From: Thermodesulfobacteriota bacterium
GTDB lineage: Bacteria > Desulfobacterota > GWC2-55-46
Assembly (NCBI GenBank): GCA_030583865.1
Contig: CP129479.1
Location: 2,132,819-2,196,818, forward strand
DNA: 64,000 nucleotides
Direction of reading: 5' to 3'
In this document: positions 40,990 through 51,263 of the stretch, piece by piece
Numbering within the stretch: the first letter of the stretch is position 1
Layout of the letters: every line of letters starts with the position of its first letter
Position numbers and translations under genes: made by a program
The notes under the pieces: model-generated
What the model saw: the letters and a program-made list of their open reading frames with translations, nothing else
The model's database searches: none
Told to the model about the DNA's origin: nothing

Positions 40990-43680
40990 TCAAGCCCTTA
41001 TGCTCCTTATGCGCTCCAGCCCGGCCTTGAGCTTTCCTGTCTTTTCCTCCAAAGCTTCGAGCCTGGCCCTGTCCTTCTCGACCACCTCGGGCGGGGCCTT
41101 TTTCGTGAACTCCTCGTTCCCGAGCTTCTTTGCGAGTCCCGAGGCTTCGGCCTCAGTCTTGGAAAGCTCCTTCGTTATCCTTTTCTCCTCGACTTCGAAG
41201 TCCACGAGACCGCCGAGCGGCACGAAGACCTCGGCCTTCTTCTGCCCTGCCCCGGCCACGGCTGATACGGAATCCCCGGGCCTTTCCCCTTTTTCGGCAA
41301 TGACCAGCCCCTTTATCCTCGCGAGGAGCTTGATGTACTCCGCCCCCTCTGAAATCGTCTCCCTCAAGCCAGGGTCGTCGGCAAAGCAGAAACAATCGGC
41401 CATTGCCGAAGGCGGGACGTTCATGTCGGTCCTGATGTTCCTTACGGCCCTTATGACGTCCATCACGTCCTCCATGCGCGCGGCCTCGTCGGGAAATGCC
41501 CTGCCCTCTTTCGGGAAGTCGCCTGACATGAGGCTCCCTTTGTATCCAGGGAGCTTTTCCGCTATCTCCTCGGTTATGAAGGGCATGAAGGGATGGAGGA
41601 GCTTCATGGTGTCCATCATGACTGCCGCGAGGGTCGCCTGCGCTTCGAGCTTCCTCTCGGCGCCGCTCTCGCCACGGAGGTCGAGCTTTACAAGCTCCAC
41701 GTACCAGTCGCATAGCTCGTGCCATACGAACCTGTAAAGGACCCTGGCGGCCTCGTCGAACCTGTAGGTGTCGATGGCCTCGGTCACCTCCCGTATGCAG
41801 GCGTTCCGACGCTCCCATATCCACTTGTCCGCCATGTTGAAGCGGGATTCGTCCACCCCGGCCTTGCCCGAAGCCATTGCCTCGAAAAACGGCCCGTCGA
41901 GGTTCATGAGCGTGAACCTCGCGACGTTCCATATCTTGTTGCAGAAGTTCCTGTATCCGGCGATGCGGTCCTCCGCGAGCTTTATGTCCCTGCCCTGCGC
42001 CGCGAGCACGGCGAGCGTGAACCTGAAGGCGTCGGTCCCGTACTGCTCCATCATCACAAGGGGGTCTATGACGTTCCCCTTGCTCTTGCTCATCTTCTGC
42101 CCCTTGGCGTCCCTTATGAGGGCATGAATATAGACGTCCTTGAAAGGTACGTCTCCCATGAACTTAAGGCCCATCATCGCCATCCTGGCGACCCAGAAAA
42201 AGATGATGTCGAAGCTCGTGGAAAGTACCGACGTGGGGTAGAAGGCCTTAAGGTCATTTGTCTTATCGGGCCAGCCGAGTGTCGAGAAAGGCCAGAGGGC
42301 CGACGAGAACCAGGTATCGAGCACGTCCGGGTCCTGCTCGATATTCCCGCCCCCGCACTTCTCGCACTTCTCCGGGACTGCGGCAGAGACAGTCACCCCG
42401 CCGCAGTCCTTGCAATGCCACGCGGGTATCCTGTGCCCCCACCATATCTGGCGGGATATGCACCAGTCCCGGATGTTCCTCATCCAGTCGAAATACAGGT
42501 TCTCCCAGTTCTTCGGCACGAATTTTATGCGGCCGTCCTCCACGGCCTCGATGGCCGGGCCGGCCAGCGGCGCGACCTTCACGAACCACTGCTTGGATAA
42601 GGTCGGCTCTACGATTGTAGCGCACCTGTAGCAGGCGCCGAGCATGAGCTTGTGCTTCTCCGTTTTTTCGAGGAGGCCCTTTTCCTCGAGCCCGGAGATT
42701 ACCTTTTTCCGGGCCTCATATCTATCCATGCCCTTGAAGGGCCCTGCGTTCTCGTTCATCCGGGCGCTCTCGTCCATTACCTTTATGGACGGTAGATTGT
42801 GCCTTCTGCCGACCTCGAAGTCATTGAAGTCGTGGGCGGGGGTTATCTTGACCGCGCCGGTGCCGAACTCTATGGAGACCGAATCGTCTCCTATTACTGG
42901 TATCTCGCGCTCGACGAACGGCAGCCTGAGCTTCTTCCCGATGACGGCCTTGTACCTCTCGTCCTCGGGGTTTACTGCCACGGCGGTATCGCCCAGCATA
43001 GTCTCAGGCCTGGTGGTGGCGACCGTAAGGTATTCGATATTGCCAGCCGGCTCAACGAGCGGGTAGCGCATGTACCAGAGGCTGCCTTCGGTCTCGTTGA
43101 ACTCGACCTCGAGGTCGGAGAGCGCGGTATGGCACCTGGGGCACCAGTTTATGATGTAGTCGCCCCTGTATATGAGCCCCTCTTTGTAGAGCGAGGTAAA
43201 GACCTCGCGGACGGCCTTCGAGAGCCCCTCGTCCATTGTGAAGCGGAGCCTCGTCCAGTCGCACGAGGCCCCGAGCCTTTTAAGCTGATTTATTATAGTG
43301 CCGCCGGACTCGTTCTTCCATTTCCAGACCCGCTCCATGAAGGCTTCTCTTCCGACCTTGTGCCTGTCGAGGCCTTCAACGGCAAGCTGCTTCTCCACCA
43401 CGTTCTGCGTCGCTATGCCGGCGTGGTCTATGCCCGGAAGCCAGAGGACGTTAAAGCCCCTCATGCGCCTGGACCTTGCGAGTATGTCCTGGAGGGTTGA
43501 ATTCAGTGCGTGGCCGAGATGCAGGGCGCCGGTGATGTTAGGCGGCGGTATGACCATCGAGAAAGGGGGTTTTTCGGAGCGCTCATCGGGAGTCGCGAGC
43601 TTCTCCCGTATCCAGTGCTCCGCCCACCGGCCCTCGACGGAGCCGGGCTCGTAAGTCTTCTCAAGCGTCTTCTCGCTCAT
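40990..43680 (-). CDS. valS: Valyl-tRNA synthetase
   Basis: This 896-residue class I synthetase has the HIGH-type motif as ALHLGHALN and KMSKSKGN, an editing (CP1) domain, two CxxC zinc-like clusters (CHKDC-type WHCKDCGG and CEKCGG), and a C-terminal coiled-coil arm (about 830-896) used to bind tRNA. The ATG at 43680 follows AGGAAGG; an upstream extension of 21 codons has no support. Confidence 0.95.
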   Translation of the reverse strand: MSEKTLEKTYEPGSVEGRWAEHWIREKLATPDERSEKPPFSMVIPPPNITGALHLGHALNSTLQDILARSRRMRGFNVLWLPGIDHAGIATQNVVEKQLAVEGLDRHKVGREAFMERVWKWKNESGGTIINQLKRLGASCDWTRLRFTMDEGLSKAVREVFTSLYKEGLIYRGDYIINWCPRCHTALSDLEVEFNETEGSLWYMRYPLVEPAGNIEYLTVATTRPETMLGDTAVAVNPEDERYKAVIGKKLRLPFVEREIPVIGDDSVSIEFGTGAVKITPAHDFNDFEVGRRHNLPSIKVMDESARMNENAGPFKGMDRYEARKKVISGLEEKGLLEKTEKHKLMLGACYRCATIVEPTLSKQWFVKVAPLAGPAIEAVEDGRIKFVPKNWENLYFDWMRNIRDWCISRQIWWGHRIPAWHCKDCGGVTVSAAVPEKCEKCGGGNIEQDPDVLDTWFSSALWPFSTLGWPDKTNDLKAFYPTSVLSTSFDIIFFWVARMAMMGLKFMGDVPFKDVYIHALIRDAKGQKMSKSKGNVIDPLVMMEQYGTDAFRFTLAVLAAQGRDIKLAEDRIAGYRNFCNKIWNVARFTLMNLDGPFFEAMASGKAGVDESRFNMADKWIWERRNACIREVTEAIDTYRFDEAARVLYRFVWHELCDWYVELVKLDLRGESGAERKLEAQATLAAVMMDTMKLLHPFMPFITEEIAEKLPGYKGSLMSGDFPKEGRAFPDEAARMEDVMDVIRAVRNIRTDMNVPPSAMADCFCFADDPGLRETISEGAEYIKLLARIKGLVIAEKGERPGDSVSAVAGAGQKKAEVFVPLGGLVDFEVEEKRITKELSKTEAEASGLAKKLGNEEFTKKAPPEVVEKDRARLEALEEKTGKLKAGLERIRSIRA

Positions 43681-43854
43681 CCAAACCTTCCTGATTTTTT
43701 TTGACGGGAAAAACCGCTGCGGGCGGAACGGCTGCAGGCACAATACTGGGCCATGCCGCCGGTGAGGGGAAGGACCCCGGAGCCGAAGCCACGGCTTGCA
43801 AGCCGTTTTATTTCTCGGACCGCCAATTTGAAATTATAAGTTGGAACGGCCGTA

Positions 43855-43899
43855 AAAAAAACAAAAAAATTCTCTGCCGCTCGGAAAACGGCAGAGAAT
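43855..43899 (-). terminator. Rho-independent terminator (minus strand) for the receiver gene
   Basis: ATTCTCTGCCG (43869-43879) pairs with CGGCAGAGAAT (43889-43899). Read on the minus strand, the stem is followed by a long T run (43855-43868). It lies just past the stop codon at 43923. Confidence 0.85.
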
Positions 43900-43922
43900 T
43901 CGATAATTGCCTATGGCCGCGC

Positions 43923-45407
43923 TTACCTGGTCTTGAGGAACGCTTCCTTGGCCTTTCTGATCTCCTCTTTTATGAGGCGCTCCGCAAGCTCGGGGACCAC
44001 ATCCCAAGAGACGTGCTCCACGACCTGCTTGGCGGACCTGGAGACGACTGCTTCCACCTGCTCCTTCGGGACCGAGAGCCCCTGGAGGCGCTGAACGAGC
44101 TCTCCCCGTATCTTCTCTTCCATCCTCTCGGCTGCCCTTTCGGCGGCCTCGGCGACAAGGGAATCGAGGCGGGCAAGCTTCGATGCGAGCTCATTCCTGA
44201 GCCTTTCCTCGACCCTCTCCGCCACCTTCTCAATGACCTCAGCCGCATTGGCCTCGGCCTTCCCGAGCCTCTTCTCGAGGTTGGAGGCGATCCTCTCCTC
44301 TATCCCGTCCGCAACGCGCTCGACCGCGGCCCGTATCTCGGACTCGGGCGCCACTGCGGAGCGCGGCTGGGGTGCGCTGGCCGGCGGCTCCGGAACTGCC
44401 TTCATTAAAGACGGCGCCTCAGGCCTGGAGTCGATAACCTCTTCCGGTATCTCCAGGAGGTCGGGCTCGGCTATCTCGCCTTCCTCCTCAAAAATGTCTT
44501 CAACCCTGGATATCTCCTCTACCGGAGCGGTTTCCTCCCTGAAGGGCTGGAAAGAACCAATACCTGGGATCTCTTCCGCTTCCTCCCTCTTCGCAGGTCC
44601 GCTCCCGAACGGCTCGGCTTCGAGCGCCACGGTTGACCTGTTATCCGCGTTATAGAAACTGTCGAACGCGCCAAGGTCGAACGGCGGCTCGCCTTTCCTT
44701 TCCTCCTCGCCGGAATCGAAGCCTTTAAGCTCGAACGGGGCTTCGGGGGCCGCTTCAGTGACGGCAGGACCGGAGCCCGTCTTAAACTCGTCTTCGTTTA
44801 TAACGAGGTCCGTGAAGTCGTCCGCCTTCGGCTGCCCCTTCTCATCGTCCTCGAAAAGCCCGCCGGAGGTCAGGAAATCAAGGTCAACGCCGCCCGTATC
44901 CTCGACTTTAGTCTCGAACTCGTCCGGCGCGCTGAGGAACCCTCCCGCAGACCAGATATCCTCCGCCCCTGCGCCCTGGGCGGCGGATGCGCCGGTCTTC
45001 GAAGGGGCCGTTGAGGCGGCCTGCGCCTGTCTCGACTCGGCGCTTGCAAGTAGGTCCCTTACCTTGTCCAGGAGGTCCTGGGACTCGAAGGGCTTGACTA
45101 TGCTGTCGTCCGCGCCTACCCTCATGGCCTCGTTCCTGTCGAGCGGCTCGAACGTGCCCGCAAGCAGGAGGACCGGCGTATTCCTAAGCTCCGGGTCGGA
45201 CTTTACAGCGGCCGCAACCTCATAACCCGACTTTCCGGGCATGGCTATATCGGCTATGATGAGGTCCGGCTTCTCCTCCCAGGCTTTTCTCAAGGCCGTA
45301 TCCCCGTCACCAGCTATGATAAGCTCATAGTCTTCAGAGGCGAAAGTAATGGATATGACCTTCTGGATCGTAATGGAATCGTCTGCCAGAAGTATCTTCC
45401 TTGCCAT
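43923..45407 (-). CDS. Receiver-domain protein with long acidic linker and C-terminal helical domain
   Basis: From the ATG at 45407 the protein has 494 residues. Residues 1-120 form a CheY-like receiver with DD pair (LADDS), phospho-acceptor Asp in IIADIAMPG and Lys in IVKPF. A 200-residue acidic, low-complexity linker follows. The C-terminal region (about 370-490) contains repeated amphipathic VERVADGIEERIAS and VEKVAERVEERLR units, likely a coiled coil. Proteins of this layout occur in delta-type bacteria with gliding or pilus control; function here is not known. TTGACT-17-TAAGTT on the minus strand near 45450 is a possible promoter. Confidence 0.75.
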   Translation of the reverse strand: MARKILLADDSITIQKVISITFASEDYELIIAGDGDTALRKAWEEKPDLIIADIAMPGKSGYEVAAAVKSDPELRNTPVLLLAGTFEPLDRNEAMRVGADDSIVKPFESQDLLDKVRDLLASAESRQAQAASTAPSKTGASAAQGAGAEDIWSAGGFLSAPDEFETKVEDTGGVDLDFLTSGGLFEDDEKGQPKADDFTDLVINEDEFKTGSGPAVTEAAPEAPFELKGFDSGEEERKGEPPFDLGAFDSFYNADNRSTVALEAEPFGSGPAKREEAEEIPGIGSFQPFREETAPVEEISRVEDIFEEEGEIAEPDLLEIPEEVIDSRPEAPSLMKAVPEPPASAPQPRSAVAPESEIRAAVERVADGIEERIASNLEKRLGKAEANAAEVIEKVAERVEERLRNELASKLARLDSLVAEAAERAAERMEEKIRGELVQRLQGLSVPKEQVEAVVSRSAKQVVEHVSWDVVPELAERLIKEEIRKAKEAFLKTR

Positions 45408-45638
45408 TATAAGGCCCCCTTTTATTGACGTGTTCAACTGGAAACTTACCCCTTGCCAGCTGGAAAGTCAAGGTAAATTTGACAGTTACGGCCCTCGGCG
45501 CATCTCCCGCTTCCACCCTGGGAACGCAAGTGCCCGTCCACTACTCTTCGGCGGTTCCGGTTGAAATATTAAGAATTTTGTTGAAACCGCCGCTGAGGTG
45601 GGCCGGTGCCGCCCCGGGCGGCGCTTGACTCAAAAAAG

Positions 45639-45768
45639 GCGGCCTCTAGAAATTAGAGTTTTTTCGCTTTTCCCGGAAGGCCGGAATAAAAAGCGGAGCA
45701 TATATGACAATATGCGAGCATTTTCATTCCAGCTAACTACGCGGTTAGGGGAAAATATCAATTTTTAG
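45639..45768 (+). repeat. Repeat C1, copy c (fused to C2)
   Basis: It starts GGCGGCCTCTAGAAATTAGAG, keeps the GGAATAAAAAGCGGAGCATA core and passes at TTTTTAG into the C2 element, exactly as in copy b. Confidence 0.8.
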
Positions 45769-45769
45769 C

Positions 45770-45925
45770 TTGCTGAAAAACTCCGTTTCTACTCAGGCTG
45801 CTCAAAAAGCTCCAGATGCGAGGCCCCTGTGGGACAGGGGAGCGAGGAATGAGGCGTGTTTTTCGTGTACGCCTTCGTAGCCAGCGACGTAGCCTTCGAC
45901 GCAGATGGACTTTTTCAGCAGCCTG
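45770..45925 (+). repeat. Repeat C2, copy c
   Basis: TTGCTGAAAAACTCCG to TTTTTCAGCAGCCTG; nearly identical to the copy at 40819-40975, including the TCGTGTACGCCTTCGTAGCC segment. It is followed by a GC-rich hairpin (CGCCCCCC/GGGGGGCG, 45955-45977) just past the MCP gene stop. Confidence 0.85.
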
Positions 45926-46000
45926 TCAGCGGTTGCCAAAAAGGGAGTGGATGGCGCCCCCCGGTGGACGGGGGGCGGCAGGCAGTCGCTTAAGCTGGTG

Positions 46001-47290
46001 CTACGCTTCTCTGGTGTAGGCTGGAGTGGCTTTACGGAGGGGATGCACTATGCGGAGCCTGTTGTGAACGGCCCTTTCCGGGCCGGTCTCTTCATCATCT
46101 CGGTCTTTTGCCTTGAAGCCCGATACGAGGCTTTTTAGCTCAGCAGCCAGAGCCGCAAGCTCGCCCGTGGCCCTCGCCACCTCGCCAGTGGCGGAAACGT
46201 TCTCCTTTGAGACCTCTGCTATCGATTCAACGCTCCTTGCGATCTCGTCCGTCGTGGCGCTCTGCTCCTCGGCGGAGGTCGCTATCTGCGCTATCATGTC
46301 GGTCACGAGCTCGACACCCGATACGATGTCTTTAAGGGCCTGGCCTGCCTCGTTTGCGAGCCTGACGCCGTTTTCTACCTTCAGGTTGCCTTCGTTCATC
46401 GCCGAAACCGCCCTGGAGGTCTCCTCCTGTATTGAAGTTATCATGACCCCGATCTCCCTCGTCGCCCGGGTCGTCCTTTCCGCAAGCTTCCTGACCTCGT
46501 CGGCGACGACCGCGAAACCGCGGCCCTGCTCGCCGGCCCTCGCGGCCTCTATCGCTGCGTTGAGCGCAAGGAGGTTCGTCTGGTCCGCTATGTCGTTTAT
46601 GACGGAAACGATCGTCCCTATCTCCTCCGACCTGCTGCCGAGCCTCTGTATCGTGGTGGCCGAAACGGACGTGGCTTCGGCGACCTCCTGCATGGCGGAG
46701 GTCGCCCCGCTCACCACCTGTCCGCCCCTTGAGGCAGTCTCGCTCGCTTTTTTCGCGTCTATCGAGGCCTGGTGGGAGTTCTTCGCGACCTCCAGTACCG
46801 TGGCGTTCATCTGGTCCATTGCGGTCGCGGTGTAGGAGGTCTGGCCGGACTGCCTCATCGCGCCCTCGGATATGTGCGCGGAGGTGGCCGAGAGCTCTTC
46901 CGACGCCGAAGCGAGATGGGTCGAGGTCTCTTCTATCTTTTCTATGAGGCGCGATACCTTTTCAGCCATGCAGTTCACGCTCTCGCTCAGCCCAGCAAAC
47001 TCGTCCTTCATCTCGATACCAAGCACCCTTACCTTAACGTCCGACCTTACCGAGAAGTTCCCTGCCGAAAGCCCGTCTATGGCGTTTTTGATGTCGCGTA
47101 GCGGTGCGAGTATGTGTCTTCCGGCAATGAGCATGAAGACCGCCGTGAGCCCGCAAATCGCCGCCGATATGAGCGCAAACGCGACGATGCCTGTTGACGA
47201 GCCTGCCGCCCAATAGACGAACAGCGCGAAAAGGCCGAGCAGTATGCCGAAACCGCCAGTCAACCGTATTTTAATTGACATCCAATCCAT
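46001..47290 (-). CDS. Methyl-accepting chemotaxis protein without a periplasmic sensor
   Basis: The 429-residue protein has two closely spaced membrane helices (about 10-26 and 33-57) with only a handful of residues between them. A HAMP-like linker (about 58-120) and a full MCP signalling domain follow, with the hairpin tip [32 protein letters not shown]-type sequence (tip [18 protein letters not shown]). It must sense an intracellular or membrane signal, or obtain input from a partner. It is coupled to the upstream pseudo-receiver by a one-base overlap. No other chemotaxis gene is nearby. Confidence 0.88.
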   Translation of the reverse strand: MDWMSIKIRLTGGFGILLGLFALFVYWAAGSSTGIVAFALISAAICGLTAVFMLIAGRHILAPLRDIKNAIDGLSAGNFSVRSDVKVRVLGIEMKDEFAGLSESVNCMAEKVSRLIEKIEETSTHLASASEELSATSAHISEGAMRQSGQTSYTATAMDQMNATVLEVAKNSHQASIDAKKASETASRGGQVVSGATSAMQEVAEATSVSATTIQRLGSRSEEIGTIVSVINDIADQTNLLALNAAIEAARAGEQGRGFAVVADEVRKLAERTTRATREIGVMITSIQEETSRAVSAMNEGNLKVENGVRLANEAGQALKDIVSGVELVTDMIAQIATSAEEQSATTDEIARSVESIAEVSKENVSATGEVARATGELAALAAELKSLVSGFKAKDRDDEETGPERAVHNRLRIVHPLRKATPAYTREA

Positions 47291-47688
47291 CAGAGGTTCC
47301 TCGTCGATTTTGCGTTGAAAAGGGCTATTTTCACCATTTCAAGAAGCTGCTCCGAAGAGAACGGGGCCGCAAGCAGGCACGCGGCCCCGGCCTCCATCCA
47401 TTCCATACGCCTGTCCAGGTCGTCCCGCGATGCCAGTATCGCCAGTATCGGCGAGCGCCTTAGCACTGAAAGGCCGCTTATGCTCCTGAGCCACCCCCCT
47501 GCGGCGGGCCACGGGCCGCACCCGCATATGACGAGCTCGGGCGCGAAGCCGGAGCTTATCGCGCTCAACGCGGAGCTGGCGCCGGACGCTTCCTTCACCT
47601 CGAAATCCTCAAGGGCCAGCGAGAAGCCGACCATTGTCCTCATCATGCGGTCCTCGGAGACCACCAGTATCCTTGCGCGCTGTTTCAC
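47290..47688 (-). CDS. Degenerate receiver (pseudo-receiver) protein
   Basis: This 132-residue single-domain protein with receiver-like fold starts at GTG. The acidic pair is altered (VVSEDRM), the phospho-acceptor Asp position reads LVICGCGPW with no Asp, and the conserved Lys is Ala (LLAAPFS). It therefore cannot be phosphorylated in the normal way. It probably serves as a constitutive or binding-only adaptor for the MCP it is coupled to. Confidence 0.75.
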   Translation of the reverse strand: MKQRARILVVSEDRMMRTMVGFSLALEDFEVKEASGASSALSAISSGFAPELVICGCGPWPAAGGWLRSISGLSVLRRSPILAILASRDDLDRRMEWMEAGAACLLAAPFSSEQLLEMVKIALFNAKSTRNL

Positions 47689-47955
47689 CCTTTATTCCTT
47701 ATCGGTGGAACTGGAGCGCTGATAATCGGGACTAAACCCTATTTTGAGGGATTTAAATCGATGATTCAGGACTAATGCGAAAGGTTGAGGCTCGACCGGG
47801 CAAAAGGTTTAGCAGGCTGGGCCTCTATGACGAAAGCCCTGATTGCCGTGTGTCGCGCAGGGCCCCGCATGGGTTTTGCCGGAGATTTAAACTAAATACT
47901 GGTGGTGCTTGGCAGGAGGTGGGCTGGTTGCGAGGGCAGGAGGCTCATGGTCCCG

Positions 47956-48609
47956 TCAATCTGGCTGGACCATGCCTTTCCTGATCGCAATCTTTATAAG
48001 GCTCGCCATGTCGCTCACCTTCAGTTTCTTCATTATGTTGTTCCTGTGGCTTTTTACGGTAGCAAGCGATATGAAGAGCTTTTCGGCTATTTCCTTGCTG
48101 GTGGACCCGTCCGCGATGTGTTTGAGCACCTCTTTTTCCCTTCCGGAGAGGGTGTCGAAGGGGTCGTGGCTCTGCTCTTTCTTTATGACGTCCACGAAGT
48201 CGTTAAGTATCTCCTCCGTGACGGCCGGGCTCGCGTACTTGCTCCCGGTCCTCACTTTCTCGACCGCCCTCAAGAGCTCCCCCGGCTCCGAGTCCTTGAG
48301 CACGTAGCCGAGCGCCCCTGCCCTGAAGGCCTCCAGCGGGCGCGACAGGTCCGCGTGCATGGAGAGTATGATTATCCTGGTCTCCGGGAATTCCTCCACC
48401 ACGCGCCTCGTTACCGCTATGCCGTCCAGGTCCGGCATGGTGATGTCGAGAATGGCTATGTCCGGCCTGAGCGCGGCTATGCCCTTCAAGGCCGCCATGC
48501 CGTTGTCGGCCTCCCCCACCACCTCGTATTCATCCGGGGGGAAAATCGCCTTTATGCCCCTGCGCAGCACCGGATGGTCGTCGGCTATGAACACTGTGGT
48601 CTTTTGCAT
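47956..48609 (-). CDS. NarL/FixJ-type response regulator
   Basis: This 217-residue protein has a receiver with DD pair (IADDHPV), acceptor Asp (IAILDITMPD) and Lys (YVLKDSE), and a LuxR-type helix-turn-helix (LSGREKEVLKHIADGSTSKEIAEKLFISLATVKSHRNNI). It is a DNA-binding transcription factor activated by phosphorylation. No kinase is adjacent; the large sensor kinases at 51-56 kb are candidates. The ATG at 48609 matches the start of the receiver fold. Confidence 0.9.
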   Translation of the reverse strand: MQKTTVFIADDHPVLRRGIKAIFPPDEYEVVGEADNGMAALKGIAALRPDIAILDITMPDLDGIAVTRRVVEEFPETRIIILSMHADLSRPLEAFRAGALGYVLKDSEPGELLRAVEKVRTGSKYASPAVTEEILNDFVDVIKKEQSHDPFDTLSGREKEVLKHIADGSTSKEIAEKLFISLATVKSHRNNIMKKLKVSDMASLIKIAIRKGMVQPD

Positions 48610-48767
48610 ACCTGCCTGAAGGGAAGAGGCATCGCCTCTTCGGTACCGAAACCGCCGGGACACGGGGCCGCCGGCTCCTGTGGGGGGGTAAATGGATTAA
48701 GGACGGTTTATTATATGAAAGGGCGGGGGTAAAAGCAAGGACTCTCACGCGCGTACGCGTTATTGGG

Positions 48768-48915
48768 TTGCTGAAATACTCAAAATTACATGAAGGCTGC
48801 TCAAAAAGCTCAAGATGCAAGGAGTCGAAAAGCGAGGAATGAGGCGTACTTCTGTGGTACGCCGGAGTGTCCAACTTTGAAGACGACACAGCAGATTGGG
48901 CTTTTTCAGCAGCCT
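48768..48915 (+). repeat. Repeat C2, copy d (no C1 attached)
   Basis: A diverged copy from TTGCTGAAATACTC to CTTTTTCAGCAGCCT that keeps GCTGCTCAAAAAGCTC and GCGAGGAATGAGGCGTACTT. It ends on the base before the ftsH stop codon (complement 48916-48918). Confidence 0.8.
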
Positions 48916-50829
48916 TTAGTTGCTTATTTTACGGAGGGGCTCAACCCCTTTCGTCCTCCTGATTATCTTCTCCACGTCCTCCTTATCGAGGGACTCGTCC
49001 TTGAGGAGCGCGGCCGCAAGCTCCTCGAGTGTTTTCCGCCCCCGGAGAAGGAGCTCGTCAGCCTTTCTTTCAGCCGTCAGTATGAGGTTCCTTATCTCCT
49101 TGTCCATGAGCCAGGCCATCGTCTCGCTGTACCGCTTCTGGACAGATATGTCCCTGCCGATGAACGGGTGCTCCTCGCCCCTGCCGAAGTTTATGGGCCC
49201 GACCTTGTCGGACATGCCCCACTGGGCGACCATCTTCTCCGCAAGGGCCGTTGCGTTCTTCAAGTCGTCGTTCGCGCCGCTGCTTACGTCCATGAAGACC
49301 AGCTTTTCGGCGGCCCTCCCCGCGAGCGCGACGCAGAGCCTGTTTATGAGGTAGCTCTTCGGGTAATAGTGCCGGTCCTCCTCGGGAAGGAACTGGGTTA
49401 CTCCGAGGGCCATGCCCCTCGGTATTATCGAGACCTTGTGTATGGGGTCCGTATGCGGGAGCTCCCAGGAGACCAGCGTGTGGCCGGCCTCGTGGTACGC
49501 GGTTATCCTCTTTTCGTCCTCGGAGAAGCTCTCCTCCCTCTTGGAGCCCATCATGACCCTGTCCCTCGCCTCCTCGAAGTCCCTCATCTCTACCCGCTCC
49601 TTGCCTTTTTTCACGGCTTCGAGCGCGGCCTCGTTCATGAGGTTCTCAAGGTCGGCCCCGGTCATGCCGGGCGTTCCCTTTGCTATCTTCTCGAAGTCGA
49701 CCTCTGGGGCTATCCTCTTGTTCCTTGCGTGGACCTCGAGTATGGACTTCCTGTCCTTCCAGCCTGGCCTGTCTATGACGATGTGGCGGTCGAAGCGGCC
49801 GGGCCTCAAGAGCGCCGGGTCGAGCACGTCAGGCCTGTTGGTCGCGGCTATGACGATTATCTCATCGTGCGGCTCGAATCCGTCCATCTCGCTCAAAAGC
49901 TGGTTCAAGGTCTGCTCCCTCTCGTCGTGCCCCCCGCCGAGGCCCGCGCCCCTTACCCTCCCGACGGAATCTATCTCGTCTATAAATATTATCGATGGCC
50001 TGGTCTCCTTGGCCTTCTTGAACATGTCCCTCACCCTGGACGCACCCACGCCAACGAACATCTCGACGAACTCTGAGGCGCTTATGCTGAAGAAGGGGAC
50101 GCCGGCCTCGCCTGCAGTGGCCCGGGCAAGGAGCGTTTTGCCGGTGCCGGGCGGCCCTATCAGGAGTATGCCCTTGGGGACCTTGGCCCCTATGGACGTG
50201 AACCGGGCCGGGTTCTTGAGGAACTCGACCGTCTCCTGGAGCTCTACTTTCGCGTTCTCAAGCCCGGCGACGTTCATGAAGGTTATGCTGGGCTTGCGCA
50301 TATTGTAGAGCTTCGCCTTGCTCATGCCGAAGTTGAAGAGCCCCGGCTGCCCTCCGCCCTGCGATTGCTGCACCCTCCTTATGATGAGGAACCATATGCC
50401 GATAATGAGGACCCACGGCAGCAGCAGTATCACGAACTGCCATAAAGGGGACCCGCCTTCGTCAGGCTCGACGTTCACGGCAATGCCTTTCTTTTCGAAT
50501 TCACCCAGTATCTCCGGGCCCTGGAACACAGGGAGATAGGTCATGAAACCTGCGGCAGGCCCGGGCGCGCCATCAGGTCCTGGGGCGCCCACCTGGACCG
50601 GGCTCTTGAACTCGCCGGTCACCTCCTGCCCCTTCATGGTTATCGAGCGGATGTTCCCGGCCTCGAGCTGCTCCTGGAACTCGGTGTAGCTTATCCTCTG
50701 CGCGGTCCCTGTATCCTCCTCGACCGACTGGCCCCATATATAGAGGAAGAGCCCGAAGAGCACCAGGGCAATCAATATCTTCCACCCGCCCCCCCTCTCG
50801 GAGTTGGGGTATTTGGAGTCCTCGGCCAT
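48916..50829 (-). CDS. ftsH: ATP-dependent zinc metalloprotease FtsH
   Basis: This 637-residue membrane AAA+ protease has two N-terminal membrane helices (about 18-34 and 130-150) flanking a periplasmic region, Walker A GPPGTGKT (225-232), Walker B IIFIDEID (280-287) and HEAGH zinc site (H446, E447, H450). It degrades membrane and short-lived cytoplasmic proteins. The periplasmic loop has a Gly/Pro-rich insertion ([15 protein letters not shown]). The gene stands alone. Confidence 0.95.
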   Translation of the reverse strand: MAEDSKYPNSERGGGWKILIALVLFGLFLYIWGQSVEEDTGTAQRISYTEFQEQLEAGNIRSITMKGQEVTGEFKSPVQVGAPGPDGAPGPAAGFMTYLPVFQGPEILGEFEKKGIAVNVEPDEGGSPLWQFVILLLPWVLIIGIWFLIIRRVQQSQGGGQPGLFNFGMSKAKLYNMRKPSITFMNVAGLENAKVELQETVEFLKNPARFTSIGAKVPKGILLIGPPGTGKTLLARATAGEAGVPFFSISASEFVEMFVGVGASRVRDMFKKAKETRPSIIFIDEIDSVGRVRGAGLGGGHDEREQTLNQLLSEMDGFEPHDEIIVIAATNRPDVLDPALLRPGRFDRHIVIDRPGWKDRKSILEVHARNKRIAPEVDFEKIAKGTPGMTGADLENLMNEAALEAVKKGKERVEMRDFEEARDRVMMGSKREESFSEDEKRITAYHEAGHTLVSWELPHTDPIHKVSIIPRGMALGVTQFLPEEDRHYYPKSYLINRLCVALAGRAAEKLVFMDVSSGANDDLKNATALAEKMVAQWGMSDKVGPINFGRGEEHPFIGRDISVQKRYSETMAWLMDKEIRNLILTAERKADELLLRGRKTLEELAAALLKDESLDKEDVEKIIRRTKGVEPLRKISN

Positions 50830-50950
50830 ATTTAGAGTCTATAAGATATTCCGATTAAATCAATCCGCGAGAAATGAATCGGCCTGAGAGACTGGAAGGA
50901 TTGCAGGATTCTTTGAGGAGTCTACGGGTGACGCGAGTGCCGGATTCAGA

Positions 50951-51084
50951 CAACCTCTAAGGATTAGAGATTGTCTCCGCTTTTCTCGGAAGGCCGGGAA
51001 TAAAAAGTGGAGCATATATGTCATATGTGAGCATTTTTATTCCCGTCATTACGCAAAGTCAGGGGAAAAGATTCAATCTTTTAG
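50951..51084 (+). repeat. Repeat C1, copy e (fused to C2)
   Basis: Starts CAACCTCTAAGGATTAGAG and shows the core GGGAATAAAAAGTGGAGCAT then TGTGAGCATTTTTATTCCCG. It passes into C2 after TTTTAG. Confidence 0.78.
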
Positions 51085-51088
51085 CAGC

Positions 51089-51244
51089 TTGCTGAAAAAC
51101 TCCGTTTTTATTCAGGCTGCTCAAAAAGCTCCAGATGCGAAGCCCCATTAGGAACAGGGGAGCGAGGAATGAGGCGTACTTTTCGTGTACGCCGGAGTGT
51201 CCAGCGACGTAGCCTTCGAAGCAGATGGACTTTTTCAGCAGCCT
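51089..51244 (+). repeat. Repeat C2, copy e
   Basis: TTGCTGAAAAACTCCG to TTTTTCAGCAGCCT; third copy of the C1-C2 composite. It lies about 20 bases past the stop of the receiver-kinase gene. Confidence 0.82.
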
Positions 51245-51263
51245 AATATGGGTTGTCTGGATT

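Noticed and set aside
45905-46138. Small plus-strand open frames starting in C2 repeats (MDFFSS-type), also at 51225
   Set aside because: They begin inside the repeat's right end and run into antisense of real genes; no ribosome site or conserved protein.
47908-47925. Plus-strand sigma-54-like match TGGCAGG-N4-GGGC
   Set aside because: No plus-strand gene follows and the -12 box is poor.
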